From Acidobacteriaceae bacterium (GTDB lineage Bacteria > Acidobacteriota > Terriglobia > Terriglobales > Acidobacteriaceae): 64,000 bases of DNA. The notes under the pieces were generated by a model. It made no database searches. It was not told the DNA's origin and saw nothing but the letters and a program-made list of their open reading frames with translations. Each line of letters opens with the position of its first letter. The stretch's first letter is position 1. Location of the stretch: the NCBI GenBank assembly GCA_003138515.1, contig PLGG01000017.1:1-64000 (forward strand), in the 5' to 3' direction. The translations under genes and the position numbers were made by a program. This document shows positions 16,115 through 24,721 of the stretch, piece after piece.

Positions 16115-16606
16115 CTAGCCGATCTCAATTCCGGCAGAGGGGAACTTGAATTTCTGGTCCGACGCCATGCGCTCCGCGCGGTATTTCAGGCAGGCTTCAA
16201 TCTCATCCGGAATCAGGACGCGGTAGAGTGTGCCGTCGCGGTTGGGTTCGCCTTCCTTGCGGATGGCGCCGATGGTCTCGAGAGCGCGCAGCGTGTCCTG
16301 CACCTTTCCCAGCGAGACCGGGTTCTCATCGAGTTGCGAGTAGGAAGATTTGACGACGGCCGTGCGCAACTGGCGCGTGCTGACGCGAAGATGAGGATCG
16401 CCGTCTTTGGCGATGGAGTGCCGGAAGAGAAACCAGTAAAACGCGGCGTCGTAGGGGGAGAGCTGCGGTTGCAGGTCGTCGACGATCTGCTGAATGATGA
16501 GCGGCAGTTCCTGGGCGGAGGAGTCGCGATCTCGCGGCGTGAGAGCGTTGGGCTCCGACTCAAGCTCATTCAGGAGCTGGCGTATCTTGTCGATTCTCTG
16601 GTTCAC
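16115..16606 (-). CDS. Conserved hypothetical, winged-helix-like
   Basis: 163 residues with no signal peptide or membrane span. The N-terminal ~45 residues are polar and helical (IDKIRQLLNELESEP), the middle FYWFLFRHSIAKDG and STRQLRTAVVKSS followed by VQDTLRALETIGAIRK looks like a winged helix-turn-helix of the type found in replication-initiator and DnaD-like proteins. I cannot name the family. It lies tail-to-tail with the thioesterase gene and 51 bases downstream of the O-methyltransferase gene, so it may be cotranscribed with it. Confidence 0.75.
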   Translation of the reverse strand: MNQRIDKIRQLLNELESEPNALTPRDRDSSAQELPLIIQQIVDDLQPQLSPYDAAFYWFLFRHSIAKDGDPHLRVSTRQLRTAVVKSSYSQLDENPVSLGKVQDTLRALETIGAIRKEGEPNRDGTLYRVLIPDEIEACLKYRAERMASDQKFKFPSAGIEIG

Positions 16607-16657
16607 GTTGCAGAGAATTCTACGCTGAATTCCTGGAAATGGGCGCAGAATCGATGT

Positions 16658-17341
16658 TCAGCGAAGGACGACGGCCAGAGCGAAGCCGTCGAGGCCCTTG
16701 ACGCCTACGGTCTGCAGGGCGACGGCGCACAGGCGCGGCTCGGCGGCCATCATTTCAAGGCAGCGGCGCGTGCCGACAATGTCGGGCTTGGAGCTTTTGG
16801 CTTCAAGGACGCTGCCCTGACGAGCGATGTTATCGACAACGATCACAGTCCCGCGGCGCGAGAGCTTGAGCGCCCACTGGAGATAGTGCGGGTTGTTCTC
16901 CTTGTCGGCGTCGATGAAGATCAAGTCGAATGGACCGGCGCCGGAGGCGTTCAAGACGGGAAGGCTCTCGAGGGCGGGGCCGACGCGAATGTCGACACGG
17001 TTGAGCAGGCCGGCGCAGTGCAGATTGGCGCGAGCCACCTCTGCGTGCCTGGGGTTGAATTCGAGCGAAATAACGCGTCCGCGTTTGGGCAACGCGCGCG
17101 CCATCCAAATGGTTGAGTAGCCGCCGAGGGTGCCGATCTCGAGCACGCGCTTCGCCTGCGTCATCTGAATGAGGACCTGGAGAAACTTGCCCTGAAGCGG
17201 GGAGACATCGATGGCCGGAAGACGCGCCTTGCGGTTGGCCTTCACGGCAGCTTCGAGCTTTTCATCGGAGGGCGCCAGCAGATCGCCGAAGTAGCGGTCG
17301 ATCGAGGCCCACAACGGCTTTCCGGCAGTTTTCCGCGGCAT
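16658..17341 (-). CDS. SAM-dependent O-methyltransferase, class I
   Basis: Catechol/caffeoyl-CoA O-methyltransferase-like protein of 227 residues. SAM site VLEIGTLGGYSTIWMA, then VISLEFNP with the acidic ribose contact, and the metal-binding FDLIFIDADKENNP and VIVVDNIARQG. Substrate unknown. Its ATG directly abuts the TAG of the upstream polyprenyl synthase gene (17342-17344), so translation is probably coupled and the substrate may be a phenolic or quinone-like compound, though this is inference. Confidence 0.9.
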   Translation of the reverse strand: MPRKTAGKPLWASIDRYFGDLLAPSDEKLEAAVKANRKARLPAIDVSPLQGKFLQVLIQMTQAKRVLEIGTLGGYSTIWMARALPKRGRVISLEFNPRHAEVARANLHCAGLLNRVDIRVGPALESLPVLNASGAGPFDLIFIDADKENNPHYLQWALKLSRRGTVIVVDNIARQGSVLEAKSSKPDIVGTRRCLEMMAAEPRLCAVALQTVGVKGLDGFALAVVLR

Positions 17342-18331
17342 CTACTTCTCCCGCGCCACGACAAAATCGGGGACCCAGAGTAGCGCGCGCTTGAATTCGC
17401 TGTCAGTGAGCGGGGCGAGAGCCTGGCGCGATTGCTCGGCGTAGCGGTCGGCAGCAGCCATGGCGTATTCGACCGAACCGTTGCGGACCAGAATCTCGCG
17501 AATCTGCTGGCGGCTGACATTCTCAAAGCTGCGGTCGTCGAGAACGCGCCGGATGGCCTTGCGGTCGGACGCGGTACCGTGGTCGGCGGCATGAACAACG
17601 GCCAAGGTGGCTTTGCCTTCGCGCAGGTCGCTGGCCACAGGCTTGCCGAGAACCTCTTCGGTGGCCGTCAGGTCGAGGACGTCATCGACGATCTGGAAGG
17701 CCAGGCCCACAGCGCGGCCGAATGCGCCCAGGCCGGACTCCTCTGCTTCGGTGGCGCCGGCCAGGATCGATCCGAGACGCATGGAAATCGAGAAGAGGCA
17801 CGCGGTCTTGCGGAAGATGAGGTCGTAGTATTCAGCCTCGGAGACCATCTTGCCGAGCTTTTGAATCTGCAACAGCTCGCCCTCGACCATCTGCTGCGTA
17901 AGGCTGATGAGCAGATCGAGAATGCGCAGGTTCCGCTCTTCGAGCGCCACTCTGAAAGCCTGCATGTAAAGCCAGTCGCCGGCCAGGACGCACTTTTCGT
18001 TGCCCCAGGTGGTGTTGGTGGATGGGCGGCCGCGGCGAGTATCGGCGCCATCGATGATGTCGTCGTGGACCAGCGTGGCGGTGTGCACCATTTCGACGAC
18101 CGCGCCGAGGCGGATGGCACTCGGACCAAAGAAATCCAGTTGATGAGCGGCAAGCAGCAGGAGCGACGGCCGGATGCGTTTGCCGCCGCCTTCGCGCAGG
18201 TACTCGGCGATCTCAGTGATGGTGCTGACGCTGGAGGCGGCGTCGCGGCCCAGTTCCTGCTCTACCGCGACAAGGTCCTCCCGCAGCAGCTCAAAGACCT
18301 CTCGCGCCGTGGGTATGGTGAAGGTGCTCAA
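17342..18331 (-). CDS. Polyprenyl diphosphate synthase (all-trans)
   Basis: Condenses isopentenyl diphosphate onto allylic diphosphates to make the side chain of the respiratory quinone. First Asp-rich motif LVHDDIIDGADTRRG, second motif FQIVDDVLDLTATEE, GGKRIRP near the N-terminus. 329 residues, matching octaprenyl/heptaprenyl synthase large subunits. The start is TTG 18331 with GGAG four bases upstream; no ATG fits. Product chain length cannot be told from sequence alone. Pairs with a methyltransferase gene directly downstream. Confidence 0.93.
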   Translation of the reverse strand: MSTFTIPTAREVFELLREDLVAVEQELGRDAASSVSTITEIAEYLREGGGKRIRPSLLLLAAHQLDFFGPSAIRLGAVVEMVHTATLVHDDIIDGADTRRGRPSTNTTWGNEKCVLAGDWLYMQAFRVALEERNLRILDLLISLTQQMVEGELLQIQKLGKMVSEAEYYDLIFRKTACLFSISMRLGSILAGATEAEESGLGAFGRAVGLAFQIVDDVLDLTATEEVLGKPVASDLREGKATLAVVHAADHGTASDRKAIRRVLDDRSFENVSRQQIREILVRNGSVEYAMAAADRYAEQSRQALAPLTDSEFKRALLWVPDFVVAREK

Positions 18332-18443
18332 AGTGCTCCGATTTTAATGCATCAACAGGGGAAATGGCGACTTGTTTTGCGCAACGGGCCGGTCGAAATC
18401 GCTGCGGCGGATTGTTGAGACCGGGGCGGTAACTTCGCTCCGG

Positions 18444-18944
18444 TCAATTGGTGCGATAGTTCGTGAATTGCAACTCCAGCCCCAAGTCTTTGGCGCGCAG
18501 CAGGGCAATAATTGTCTGCAACTCGTCGCGGTCCTTGCTTGAGATTCTTACGGTGTCGCCCTGAATGCTGGCCTGCGCCTTCTTTTTCGAGTCTTTCACG
18601 AGACGCACGATTTCTTTCGCCTTCTCTACGGGGATGCCCTGCTGCAGGCTGATCTTCTGACGCACGCTCTGGCCGGAAGAGGGCTCGATTTTGCCGTAGG
18701 TTAGATTCTTGAGCGAGACGCCGCGCTTGACCAGCTTCTGCGCCAGGATGTCCTTGACTGCCTCCAGCTTGTATTCGTTGCTTGAGGCCAACTGGATTGC
18801 GTCGTGGCCCTCCAGGCTGACCTCGGAGTGGGTATCCTTCAGGTCGAAGCGCTGGCGAATCTCTTTCACCGCCTGATCGATGGCGTTGCGGACTTCCTGA
18901 ATGTCCACTTTGCTAACGATGTCGAATGAGTTTTCCTGAGCCAT
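18444..18944 (-). CDS. YajQ-family nucleotide-binding protein
   Basis: 166 residues, beginning MAQENSFDIVSKVDIQEV, ending LQFTNYRTN, typical of the UPF0234/YajQ family. Members bind nucleotides; a Xanthomonas homologue binds cyclic di-GMP. Core features DLKDTHSEV, IEPSSGQSVRQKI and RISSKDRDELQ are present. Cytoplasmic. Function in this organism not known. Confidence 0.95.
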   Translation of the reverse strand: MAQENSFDIVSKVDIQEVRNAIDQAVKEIRQRFDLKDTHSEVSLEGHDAIQLASSNEYKLEAVKDILAQKLVKRGVSLKNLTYGKIEPSSGQSVRQKISLQQGIPVEKAKEIVRLVKDSKKKAQASIQGDTVRISSKDRDELQTIIALLRAKDLGLELQFTNYRTN

Positions 18945-18995
18945 GGCTTTCTCGTCCTCAAATTGCTCGGCGGGCTGCCGCCGGAAGTGCCTCTA

Positions 18996-19835
18996 TCAGT
19001 TTCCCACGTCTTGCCCGAGGTGAAACAGGCGGAAGAAGTTTGTGGTGGTCGCAGCGGCGATTTCGTCCGGTGTGACGCTGAGGAGGCCGGCCAGAACCTG
19101 AGCCGTTTCGACAACCATCGATGGCTCGTTTCGTTGCCCGCGATGAAGGGCTGGAGCGAGCCAGGGCGCGTCGGTTTCAACAAGGATTCCGTCGAGCGGC
19201 ATGCGGGCGGCAACATCGCGGAGCGGCTCCGCCTTGGGATAGGTGAGATTGCCGGCAAAGGAGACGAGAAAACCAAGGTCCATCGAGCGGCGCGCCTGCT
19301 CCCAGCCAGCGCCGAAGCAGTGCATCACTCCTCCAAGGCCGGTTGGCCGCCAGCGCTCCTCCAAAACCAGAAAAAGATCGTCCCAGGCGTCGGTGGACTC
19401 GTTTGTGCCGCGGCAATGGATAAGAATAGGCCGCTTGCGCGCGGCGGCAATCTCGAGTTGGCGGATGAGGCCCGCGCGCTGCATGTTGTGCGGGGCGCCT
19501 TCGTGATAGTAGTCGAGGCCGATTTCGCCGCAGGCGATGACTTCAGGCTCGGCCAATAGGGCGTCGAGTTTGGCCAGGGCAACTTCATCGGCTTCGGTTG
19601 TGTTGTGGGGATAGATTCCCGCGCTTGCGAAGAGTCTGGGAAAGTCGGCCCCATTCTGCCGTCGCCCGTTAAACTCGCGGCAAAGGCCGAGCGCCTGATG
19701 CATTTCGGCTGGTCCCTCGCCTATGCCGATGGAGAGCACGAGGCCAACGCCTGCTTGCCGTGCGCGGATCAGGATCGCCTCGCCATCGGAGTCGTAGCGC
19801 GGGCTGTCCAGGTGGGCGTGGGAATCGATCAGCAA
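18996..19835 (-). CDS. TatD-family metal-dependent deoxyribonuclease
   Basis: TIM-barrel hydrolase, 279 residues. Metal ligands: N-terminal IDSHAHLD, ACGEIGLDYYH, ILIHCRGTNE, GVMHCFGAG and VETDAPWLAP. Members have 3'-5' exonuclease activity. ATG 19835 gives MLIDSHAHL as in relatives. Same direction as yajQ, 51 bases upstream of it. Confidence 0.93.
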   Translation of the reverse strand: MLIDSHAHLDSPRYDSDGEAILIRARQAGVGLVLSIGIGEGPAEMHQALGLCREFNGRRQNGADFPRLFASAGIYPHNTTEADEVALAKLDALLAEPEVIACGEIGLDYYHEGAPHNMQRAGLIRQLEIAAARKRPILIHCRGTNESTDAWDDLFLVLEERWRPTGLGGVMHCFGAGWEQARRSMDLGFLVSFAGNLTYPKAEPLRDVAARMPLDGILVETDAPWLAPALHRGQRNEPSMVVETAQVLAGLLSVTPDEIAAATTTNFFRLFHLGQDVGN

Positions 19836-19879
19836 TTCTGCCTCGCGGGTCGCACGGGAATCGTCGTCGGCGACAAGGT

Positions 19880-20293
19880 CTAGTTTAGTGCGAGGGTCGG
19901 AGGATGCAGGACGCGCAGCCCAAGGCGGGCCTCGAAAGCATCGTAGTCACGATCATTGTGGAGCAATTGGTGATCAGACTCAATGCAGAAGGTAGCAATA
20001 ATGCAGTCGATCGTCTTGCGCACTGTAATACCTCGGTCCCGCAACACCTGGTAGTTCCGTGCAGAAGCAATAGCAAGCTGGGTATCGAGAATCTCAAAGA
20101 TTGGAAACTGCGACAGGTCGCGTTGCAGCCGGCGGAATTGCGCTTGGCTGCGAACACCCAGCAAGACCTCGCAGAGGATAAGGCTGGTGAGTCCGATTTC
20201 CCGTTTGCCAACAGCCGCATTTAACCAATCGGTTTGGGGATTGACGATACCGAATAAGTAGTCGATCCACACAGAACTATCGACGATCACCAT
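19880..20293 (-). CDS. vapC: PIN-domain ribonuclease toxin, VapC type (module 1)
   Basis: 137 residues beginning MVIVDSSVWIDYL: the first conserved Asp is in VDSSVW, a Glu in LTSLILCEVLLG, later Asp in TIDCIIATF and HNDRDYDAF. PIN toxins cut specific RNAs (often initiator tRNA or rRNA). ATG 20293 starts the domain; the frame is open further up but inside the antitoxin gene. Lies 14 bases after the antitoxin stop. Confidence 0.92.
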   Translation of the reverse strand: MVIVDSSVWIDYLFGIVNPQTDWLNAAVGKREIGLTSLILCEVLLGVRSQAQFRRLQRDLSQFPIFEILDTQLAIASARNYQVLRDRGITVRKTIDCIIATFCIESDHQLLHNDRDYDAFEARLGLRVLHPPTLALN

Positions 20294-20307
20294 ACGCTTG
20301 GCTCCGC

Positions 20308-20589
20308 CTATCGTGCGGCCGCTTTCAGGGGAACAGGTTGGTCGAGGTTTGCCTTTTCGCGCTTCGGCGCTTTGCGCCTTGGCTCCGGCGCGAGGAATCG
20401 TCCCTCGCGCATCGCAGCCAGATCGCCGTCCCATTGAACTTTGCCAAACAACTTGCGGATGCCTTCCTGCTTCTTGAGCTGAACGATCTGCCGCAACGCG
20501 GCCTCAACCGTGGCCCTCTTCGTCGCGGTATTAGCGGCTTTCATCGCCTGCTTCATCAACTTGTCGTCAATGTCGATATTGGTGCGCAT
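20308..20589 (-). CDS. vapB: VapB-type antitoxin, ribbon-helix-helix (module 1)
   Basis: 93 residues: MRTNIDIDDKLMKQAMKAAN is the RHH DNA-binding start typical of this VapB class, then KRATVEAALRQIVQLKKQ. The C-terminal half (LFGKVQWDGDLAAMRE, then a basic tail rich in K, R and A) should wrap the toxin. The tail is about 25 residues longer than usual in this class. Represses its own operon with the toxin. Confidence 0.9.
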   Translation of the reverse strand: MRTNIDIDDKLMKQAMKAANTATKRATVEAALRQIVQLKKQEGIRKLFGKVQWDGDLAAMREGRFLAPEPRRKAPKREKANLDQPVPLKAAAR

Positions 20590-20603
20590 GAGCCGGCCTT
20601 TCC

Positions 20604-20648
20604 ATGTGTAAAACTTCCAATGTGTAAGTATGGCACGTTTTATGTGTA
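20604..20648. promoter_or_regulatory. Three ATGTGTA direct repeats, candidate VapB1 operator
   Basis: ATGTGTA occurs at 20604-20610, 20620-20626 and 20642-20648, immediately before the vapB start (20589). Ribbon-helix-helix repressors commonly bind such short direct repeats. Spacing is 16 and 22 bases. Confidence 0.5.
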
Positions 20649-20756
20649 TGCCGCAAGGGTCCGCGCCGCGCCGCAGGTTGGCTCCCATTTTCAAATCAAA
20701 GATTGGTCTGCATGGAGTTCCGATCGGCGCCGGCTCGACTACCATCGGAGCAGAAG

Positions 20757-21548
20757 ATGCGAGCCAAACCCAAACTCGGGCAGAATTTTCTGGTCGACGG
20801 CCAGGCTGCGCAGCGAATCGTGGCGGCGCTCGGAGAGATTGCCGGGCGCACAGTGGTGGAGATCGGCCCCGGGCAGGGCGCGATCACAGAATCGTTGGCG
20901 GCGCGCGCCAAGCATGTGGTGGCCGTTGAACTCGACCGCGAGCTTGCAGCGAGTTTGCGGGGGCGCTTCAAAGCGGCGCGCGTAACGGTGGTCGAGCAGG
21001 ACGTGCTGCGGTTCGACTTTGCCGCGGCAGCGGCGGAATTCGGCGAGCGGCTGCGCGTGGCAGGCAATTTGCCTTATGCGATCACTTCGTCCATCCTGCT
21101 GAAGCTGGCGGCCAGCCACGCTGCGCTTGATCTGGCCGTGTTGATGGTGCAGCGCGAAGTGGCGGAGCGAATAACAGCAACGGCGGGCACGCGCGACTAT
21201 GGCTCGTTCTCTATCGCGATGCAGATGTACGGGCCGATAGAGCAGCTGTTCACATTGCCACCATCGGCATTTTCCCCGCCGCCGAAGGTTTATTCGACGG
21301 TTTTTCGCTGGCGATTCGCGCCACGATTTGCCGAGTTGGGAGTTGAGGAAGCCGGTTTTCTGCGTTTTGTGCGCCAGATCTTTGCGCAGAAGCGCAAAAC
21401 TCTAGTGAACAACCTGCGCGCCGCCGGAGTGGCGACCGATGCCGCGGCTGCCGCACTGGCCGCCGCGGGGATCGATCAACAAACGCGGGCCGAAGCGGTA
21501 CCGATTGAGGGGTTGGCCATGCTTTGGTGCGAACTAGAGGAACGGTGA
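20757..21548 (+). CDS. rsmA: 16S rRNA (adenine1518-N6/adenine1519-N6)-dimethyltransferase
   Basis: Dimethylates the two adenines in the 3' hairpin of 16S rRNA during 30S maturation. LGQNFLVDG is the N-terminal hallmark, VVEIGPGQGAITE the SAM site, VVAVELDRELA, and the catalytic NLPYAITSSIL. C-terminal FVRQIFAQKRKTLVNNLRAAG is typical. ATG 20757 has GGAG six bases upstream; the frame extends to 20703. Divergent from the vapBC operon. Confidence 0.96.
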   Translation: MRAKPKLGQNFLVDGQAAQRIVAALGEIAGRTVVEIGPGQGAITESLAARAKHVVAVELDRELAASLRGRFKAARVTVVEQDVLRFDFAAAAAEFGERLRVAGNLPYAITSSILLKLAASHAALDLAVLMVQREVAERITATAGTRDYGSFSIAMQMYGPIEQLFTLPPSAFSPPPKVYSTVFRWRFAPRFAELGVEEAGFLRFVRQIFAQKRKTLVNNLRAAGVATDAAAAALAAAGIDQQTRAEAVPIEGLAMLWCELEER

Positions 21549-21695
21549 CCGGTTGGTGGCTGTGGCGGGTCTGCTGGCCATGGGCGTGCGCGTAAGCTAT
21601 GTAAGGGGTGGGACAGGAACCAGACACCGAGCTTGCTTTGCGGCGGAGTTCCGGAACCCGCAGGCGCCTGCGAGAGTCTAATCCTCAAGGAAGCA

Positions 21696-22979
21696 ATGAA
21701 CCCAACCGTCCAAAATGAGCGCCAGGAGAAGTTTCAAGAGACGCTGGTAAGCGCCCGCCGAACCATGCTGATGAGCGAGATTCTGAAGCTGGCCGGAGAC
21801 AGCTTTCGCGCCAGCAAGACGCGCTTTGCGCTGACCGCGCTGGGCATGGTGATCGGGACAGCGTCGGTAATCCTGGTCGTGACCATCGGAATGACGGGCA
21901 AGCAATACATCCTCGAATTGATCCAGAAGATCGGCACCAACACCGTTGAGGTGGAGTATTCAGGAGGAGGCGCAACGGCGGCGGAGCGCGTGCGCTACAA
22001 CGACTTCCTGACGCGCGAAGACGAAAAGGCCGTGGACCAGCAGGTGCCCGGCGTGATGTATTCCTCGCCGGTGCTGACCATGCACAATCGCATCAGTTTT
22101 CCCGGCGGGATCCAGAAGGATACGGTGGTTCTGGGCGTGACGCCGGAATATCAGCAAATCCGCAACTTGATAGTCACGGTTGGCCGCTTTTTCGACCAGA
22201 CAGACGACTCGGCTCACATCAAATGCGCGGTGGTTACGCAGCAATTTGCCAAGGAACAATATGGCAGCGACGATCTGGCCATCGGCCAGACCTTTCAGGT
22301 TCTCGGAATTCCCTTCACCATCATCGGCGTTTTCAAGGAGAGCGTGTCCGACTTTGGGCAATCCGAAATTCAGGATGAGACCGTGCTGGTTCCCTATACG
22401 GTGGCGCGCTACTTTACCGGAACCGATAGAGTGAACCAGATCTATTTTTCGCTGCAGAGCATGAACGAAGTGCCCGAAGCCGCGAGAGAGATTGTGCACG
22501 TAATCAGTTCCAGTCCCCAACACCGGCCGGACTCAACTTATAAGGCACAAACGCTCAGCGATCTGCTGGTGACGGCCGCGGAGATCGCCGATGCGTTGAC
22601 CGTGGTGCTGGTGATGGTGGCGGCGGTAACGCTGGCCGTGGGCGGCGTGGGCATCATGAACATCATGCTGGCCAATGTGCGCTCGCGCATCCGCGAGATC
22701 GGCATTCGAAAGGCGCTTGGAGCCACATACCGCGAGATCAAGCTGCAGTTCCTCACCGAGGCTGTCCTCATCTCGCTCACGGGCGGAATCGTGGGGAGCG
22801 TGGTCGGACTCGCGATTCCGTTTTCCATCCGCATTTTGAGCGGCTACGACTTTCCTATTTCCTGGTTGTCGGTGGTGATCGCGCTGACTGCGGCAACACT
22901 GGTCGGCGTGATCTTCGGAACCGTTCCCGCGACGCGCGCCGCGCAGCTCGATCCGGTGGAGTCGTTGAAGTATGAGTGA
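21696..22979 (+). CDS. MacB/FtsX-like ABC transporter permease
   Basis: 427 residues: one membrane span near residues 30-60 (FALTALGMVIGTASVILVV), a large periplasmic MacB-PCD domain, then three C-terminal spans (LTVVLVMVAAVTLAVGGVG; VLISLTGGIVGSVVGLAI; WLSVVIALTAATLVGVIFG) ending PATRAAQLDPVESLKYE, the standard FtsX-family end. IREIGIRKALGAT is the coupling segment to the ATPase. No ATP-binding subunit is adjacent, so the partner must be elsewhere. Likely moves a lipid, peptide or lipoprotein. ATG 21696 has AAGGA upstream. It overlaps a small membrane protein gene by eight bases. Confidence 0.9.
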   Translation: MNPTVQNERQEKFQETLVSARRTMLMSEILKLAGDSFRASKTRFALTALGMVIGTASVILVVTIGMTGKQYILELIQKIGTNTVEVEYSGGGATAAERVRYNDFLTREDEKAVDQQVPGVMYSSPVLTMHNRISFPGGIQKDTVVLGVTPEYQQIRNLIVTVGRFFDQTDDSAHIKCAVVTQQFAKEQYGSDDLAIGQTFQVLGIPFTIIGVFKESVSDFGQSEIQDETVLVPYTVARYFTGTDRVNQIYFSLQSMNEVPEAAREIVHVISSSPQHRPDSTYKAQTLSDLLVTAAEIADALTVVLVMVAAVTLAVGGVGIMNIMLANVRSRIREIGIRKALGATYREIKLQFLTEAVLISLTGGIVGSVVGLAIPFSIRILSGYDFPISWLSVVIALTAATLVGVIFGTVPATRAAQLDPVESLKYE

Positions 22980-23127
22980 CGAAGAGCGGCGGAAAGCCGG
23001 CGGCAACGGCGACGAGCCGGCCACGGGACCAAATCTCACCCTTCTCTATAGCCTGATCGCATTGGCGCTGGCAGCGGCAATCGGCCTGGCTGCATTGATC
23101 GTTCGGCCTTTCTACCTGCGGCGCTAG
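22972..23127 (+). CDS. Small single-span membrane protein (51 residues)
   Basis: Starts MSDEERRKAGGNGDEPATG, then a hydrophobic helix LLYSLIALALAAAIGLA, and ends RPFYLRR. The ATG overlaps the end of the permease gene by eight bases, arguing for coupled translation and perhaps a role with the transporter. No family recognised. Convergent with the Trm112-like gene, separated by 16 bases. Confidence 0.6.
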   Translation: MSDEERRKAGGNGDEPATGPNLTLLYSLIALALAAAIGLAALIVRPFYLRR

Positions 23128-23143
23128 AAGCACCAGGTTTTTT

Positions 23144-23350
23144 TCAGCGCTCGCCGACGGGCCGTTCTGCGCGCTCAATGATCAGGGCGGGAATGCCATC
23201 GACGATGGGGTAGGTGCGGTGGCAGGCGATGCATTGCACGCTCAAGCGTTCAAGGCGCAGATCGCCGTGGCAGGCCGGACAGGCCAATTGGGCAAGCACC
23301 GCCGGATCGAACACTGAAGGAAGCGCCGGTTTGTCAGCCCTGGCAGCCAC
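23144..23350 (-). CDS. Trm112-family zinc-ribbon protein
   Basis: 68 residues with LACPACHGDL and CIACHRTYPIVDGIPALI, the classic Trm112p-like (YcaR/UPF0434) zinc ribbon. Family members activate methyltransferases in eukaryotes; the bacterial role is not settled. Last gene of the minus-strand yceD-rpmF-plsX run, 10 bases after plsX. Confidence 0.93.
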   Translation of the reverse strand: MAARADKPALPSVFDPAVLAQLACPACHGDLRLERLSVQCIACHRTYPIVDGIPALIIERAERPVGER

Positions 23351-23360
23351 AAATCACCGA

Positions 23361-24410
23361 TTACTGAATGGTAGCGTCGGCGCCGTGGTCGGGGCGCGGC
23401 TTGGGCCGGCCGGCAAAGGCCTGCTCGATGCGCTCGTTGGCGCCGGAGCGCGAGAACTCGTGGGCGACGCGGATGCCGTTGTAGATGGCGACTTCGTTTG
23501 AAGAACCGTGGCCGATGATGCAGACGCCGCGCACGCCGAGTAGCGGCGCGCCGCCGTATTCCGTGTAGTCGAGGCGGCGGCGAAATTCATTGAAGGCGCG
23601 GCGCGACAAGAGCGCGCCCACCTGCGCGGTTACTGTGCGGGTGAGGGAGGCGCGCAGCACGTCGCGCACAAACCGGCCGATGCCTTCGCTGGCTTTGAGC
23701 GCCACGTTGCCCACAAATCCGTCGCAGACGATTACGTCGGCCTGGCCATTGAAGATGTCGCGGCCTTCCACGTTGCCGATGAAGTTAATGGGCAGGGCTT
23801 TGAGGAGCGGGAAGGCTTCGCGGGTGAGCTCGTTGCCTTTGGATTCTTCCTCGCCGATGGAGAGAAGGCCGACGCGCGGCCGCGCGATCTTGAGCACGCT
23901 GCGGGCATACATCTCGCCCATGACGGCGAATTGCTCGAGGTTCTGCGCTTTGCAGTCGACGTTAGCGCCGACGTCGAGCAGCACGCAGGGATTTCCCTTG
24001 GAAGTGGGCATGGGAGTGGCCAGAGCGGGCCGATCGACGCCGGGAAGTCCGCCCAGCACCATCTTTGCAGTGGCCATGGCCGCGCCGGTGTTGCCGGCGG
24101 TGACAAAGCCGGCGCACTTGCCTTCGCGCACCAGCTTGAGGCCCACGCGCAGCGAGCTGTCGCGCTTGGTGCGCACGGCGTGGGCCGCCTTCTCGTCCAT
24201 TGCGATGCGCTCAGAAGCGTGGTGGATGACGATGGGCAGGTCTTCGCCTTCGTCTTCGAGATGCTCATCGAGCAGGTCGCGGAGCTCCGGCTCGGGCCCG
24301 ATCAAATGGACTCGAACGGGAAGAGTGCGGCAGGCAAGGATGGCTCCCCGGATCTCCGGCTCGGGAGCCTTATCGGTACCAACGGCGTCAAGCGCGATGT
24401 CGGTGAGCAT
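23361..24410 (-). CDS. plsX: Phosphate acyltransferase PlsX
   Basis: Converts acyl-ACP to acyl-phosphate for phosphatidic acid synthesis. 349 residues: [14 protein letters not shown] at the N-terminus, [35 protein letters not shown] and [14 protein letters not shown]. The C-terminal [17 protein letters not shown] is near the usual end. Follows rpmF by 12 bases. The N-terminal DAVGTDKAP differs slightly from the common DAMGGD. No fabH follows in this window. Confidence 0.96.
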   Translation of the reverse strand: MLTDIALDAVGTDKAPEPEIRGAILACRTLPVRVHLIGPEPELRDLLDEHLEDEGEDLPIVIHHASERIAMDEKAAHAVRTKRDSSLRVGLKLVREGKCAGFVTAGNTGAAMATAKMVLGGLPGVDRPALATPMPTSKGNPCVLLDVGANVDCKAQNLEQFAVMGEMYARSVLKIARPRVGLLSIGEEESKGNELTREAFPLLKALPINFIGNVEGRDIFNGQADVIVCDGFVGNVALKASEGIGRFVRDVLRASLTRTVTAQVGALLSRRAFNEFRRRLDYTEYGGAPLLGVRGVCIIGHGSSNEVAIYNGIRVAHEFSRSGANERIEQAFAGRPKPRPDHGADATIQ

Positions 24411-24422
24411 CGGAATTGCGAT

Positions 24423-24608
24423 TTACTTCTCTTCCTTGACTGCGAGCACGGAGCGGCCCTTGTACTCCCCGCACTTGGCGCAGGCCTGATGGGGCAGCTT
24501 TTTCTCGTGGCAATTGGGGCACTCAGAAAGCCCGGTAGCGGTAAGAAAGTCGTGAGAACGGCGGAGGGCGGTGCGGCGCGTGGAATGGCGCCTTTTCGGA
24601 TTCGGCAT
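24423..24608 (-). CDS. rpmF: 50S ribosomal protein L32
   Basis: 61 residues: MPNPKRRHSTRRTALRRSHD, then two Cys pairs (CPNCHEKK and CAKCGEYKG) forming the zinc ribbon. Basic N-terminus normal. ATG 24608 chosen because MPNPKRRHS matches the family; the frame is open to 24674. Between yceD and plsX as in many bacteria. Confidence 0.97.
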   Translation of the reverse strand: MPNPKRRHSTRRTALRRSHDFLTATGLSECPNCHEKKLPHQACAKCGEYKGRSVLAVKEEK

Positions 24609-24721
24609 GATGCAATTCCTTTCGAATCTGGCCCGGCAGCCTGACGAGCAGGCTCTTGAACGGGAGCGCGTCAAAATCCTTCAGCGACGAAAGACGCGCC
24701 CTGTTCCAAAGGGCTGAATTT

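Noticed and set aside
16088-17116. 342-residue open frame on the plus strand
   Set aside because: Antisense to the winged-helix and O-methyltransferase genes, whose motifs are clear on the minus strand.
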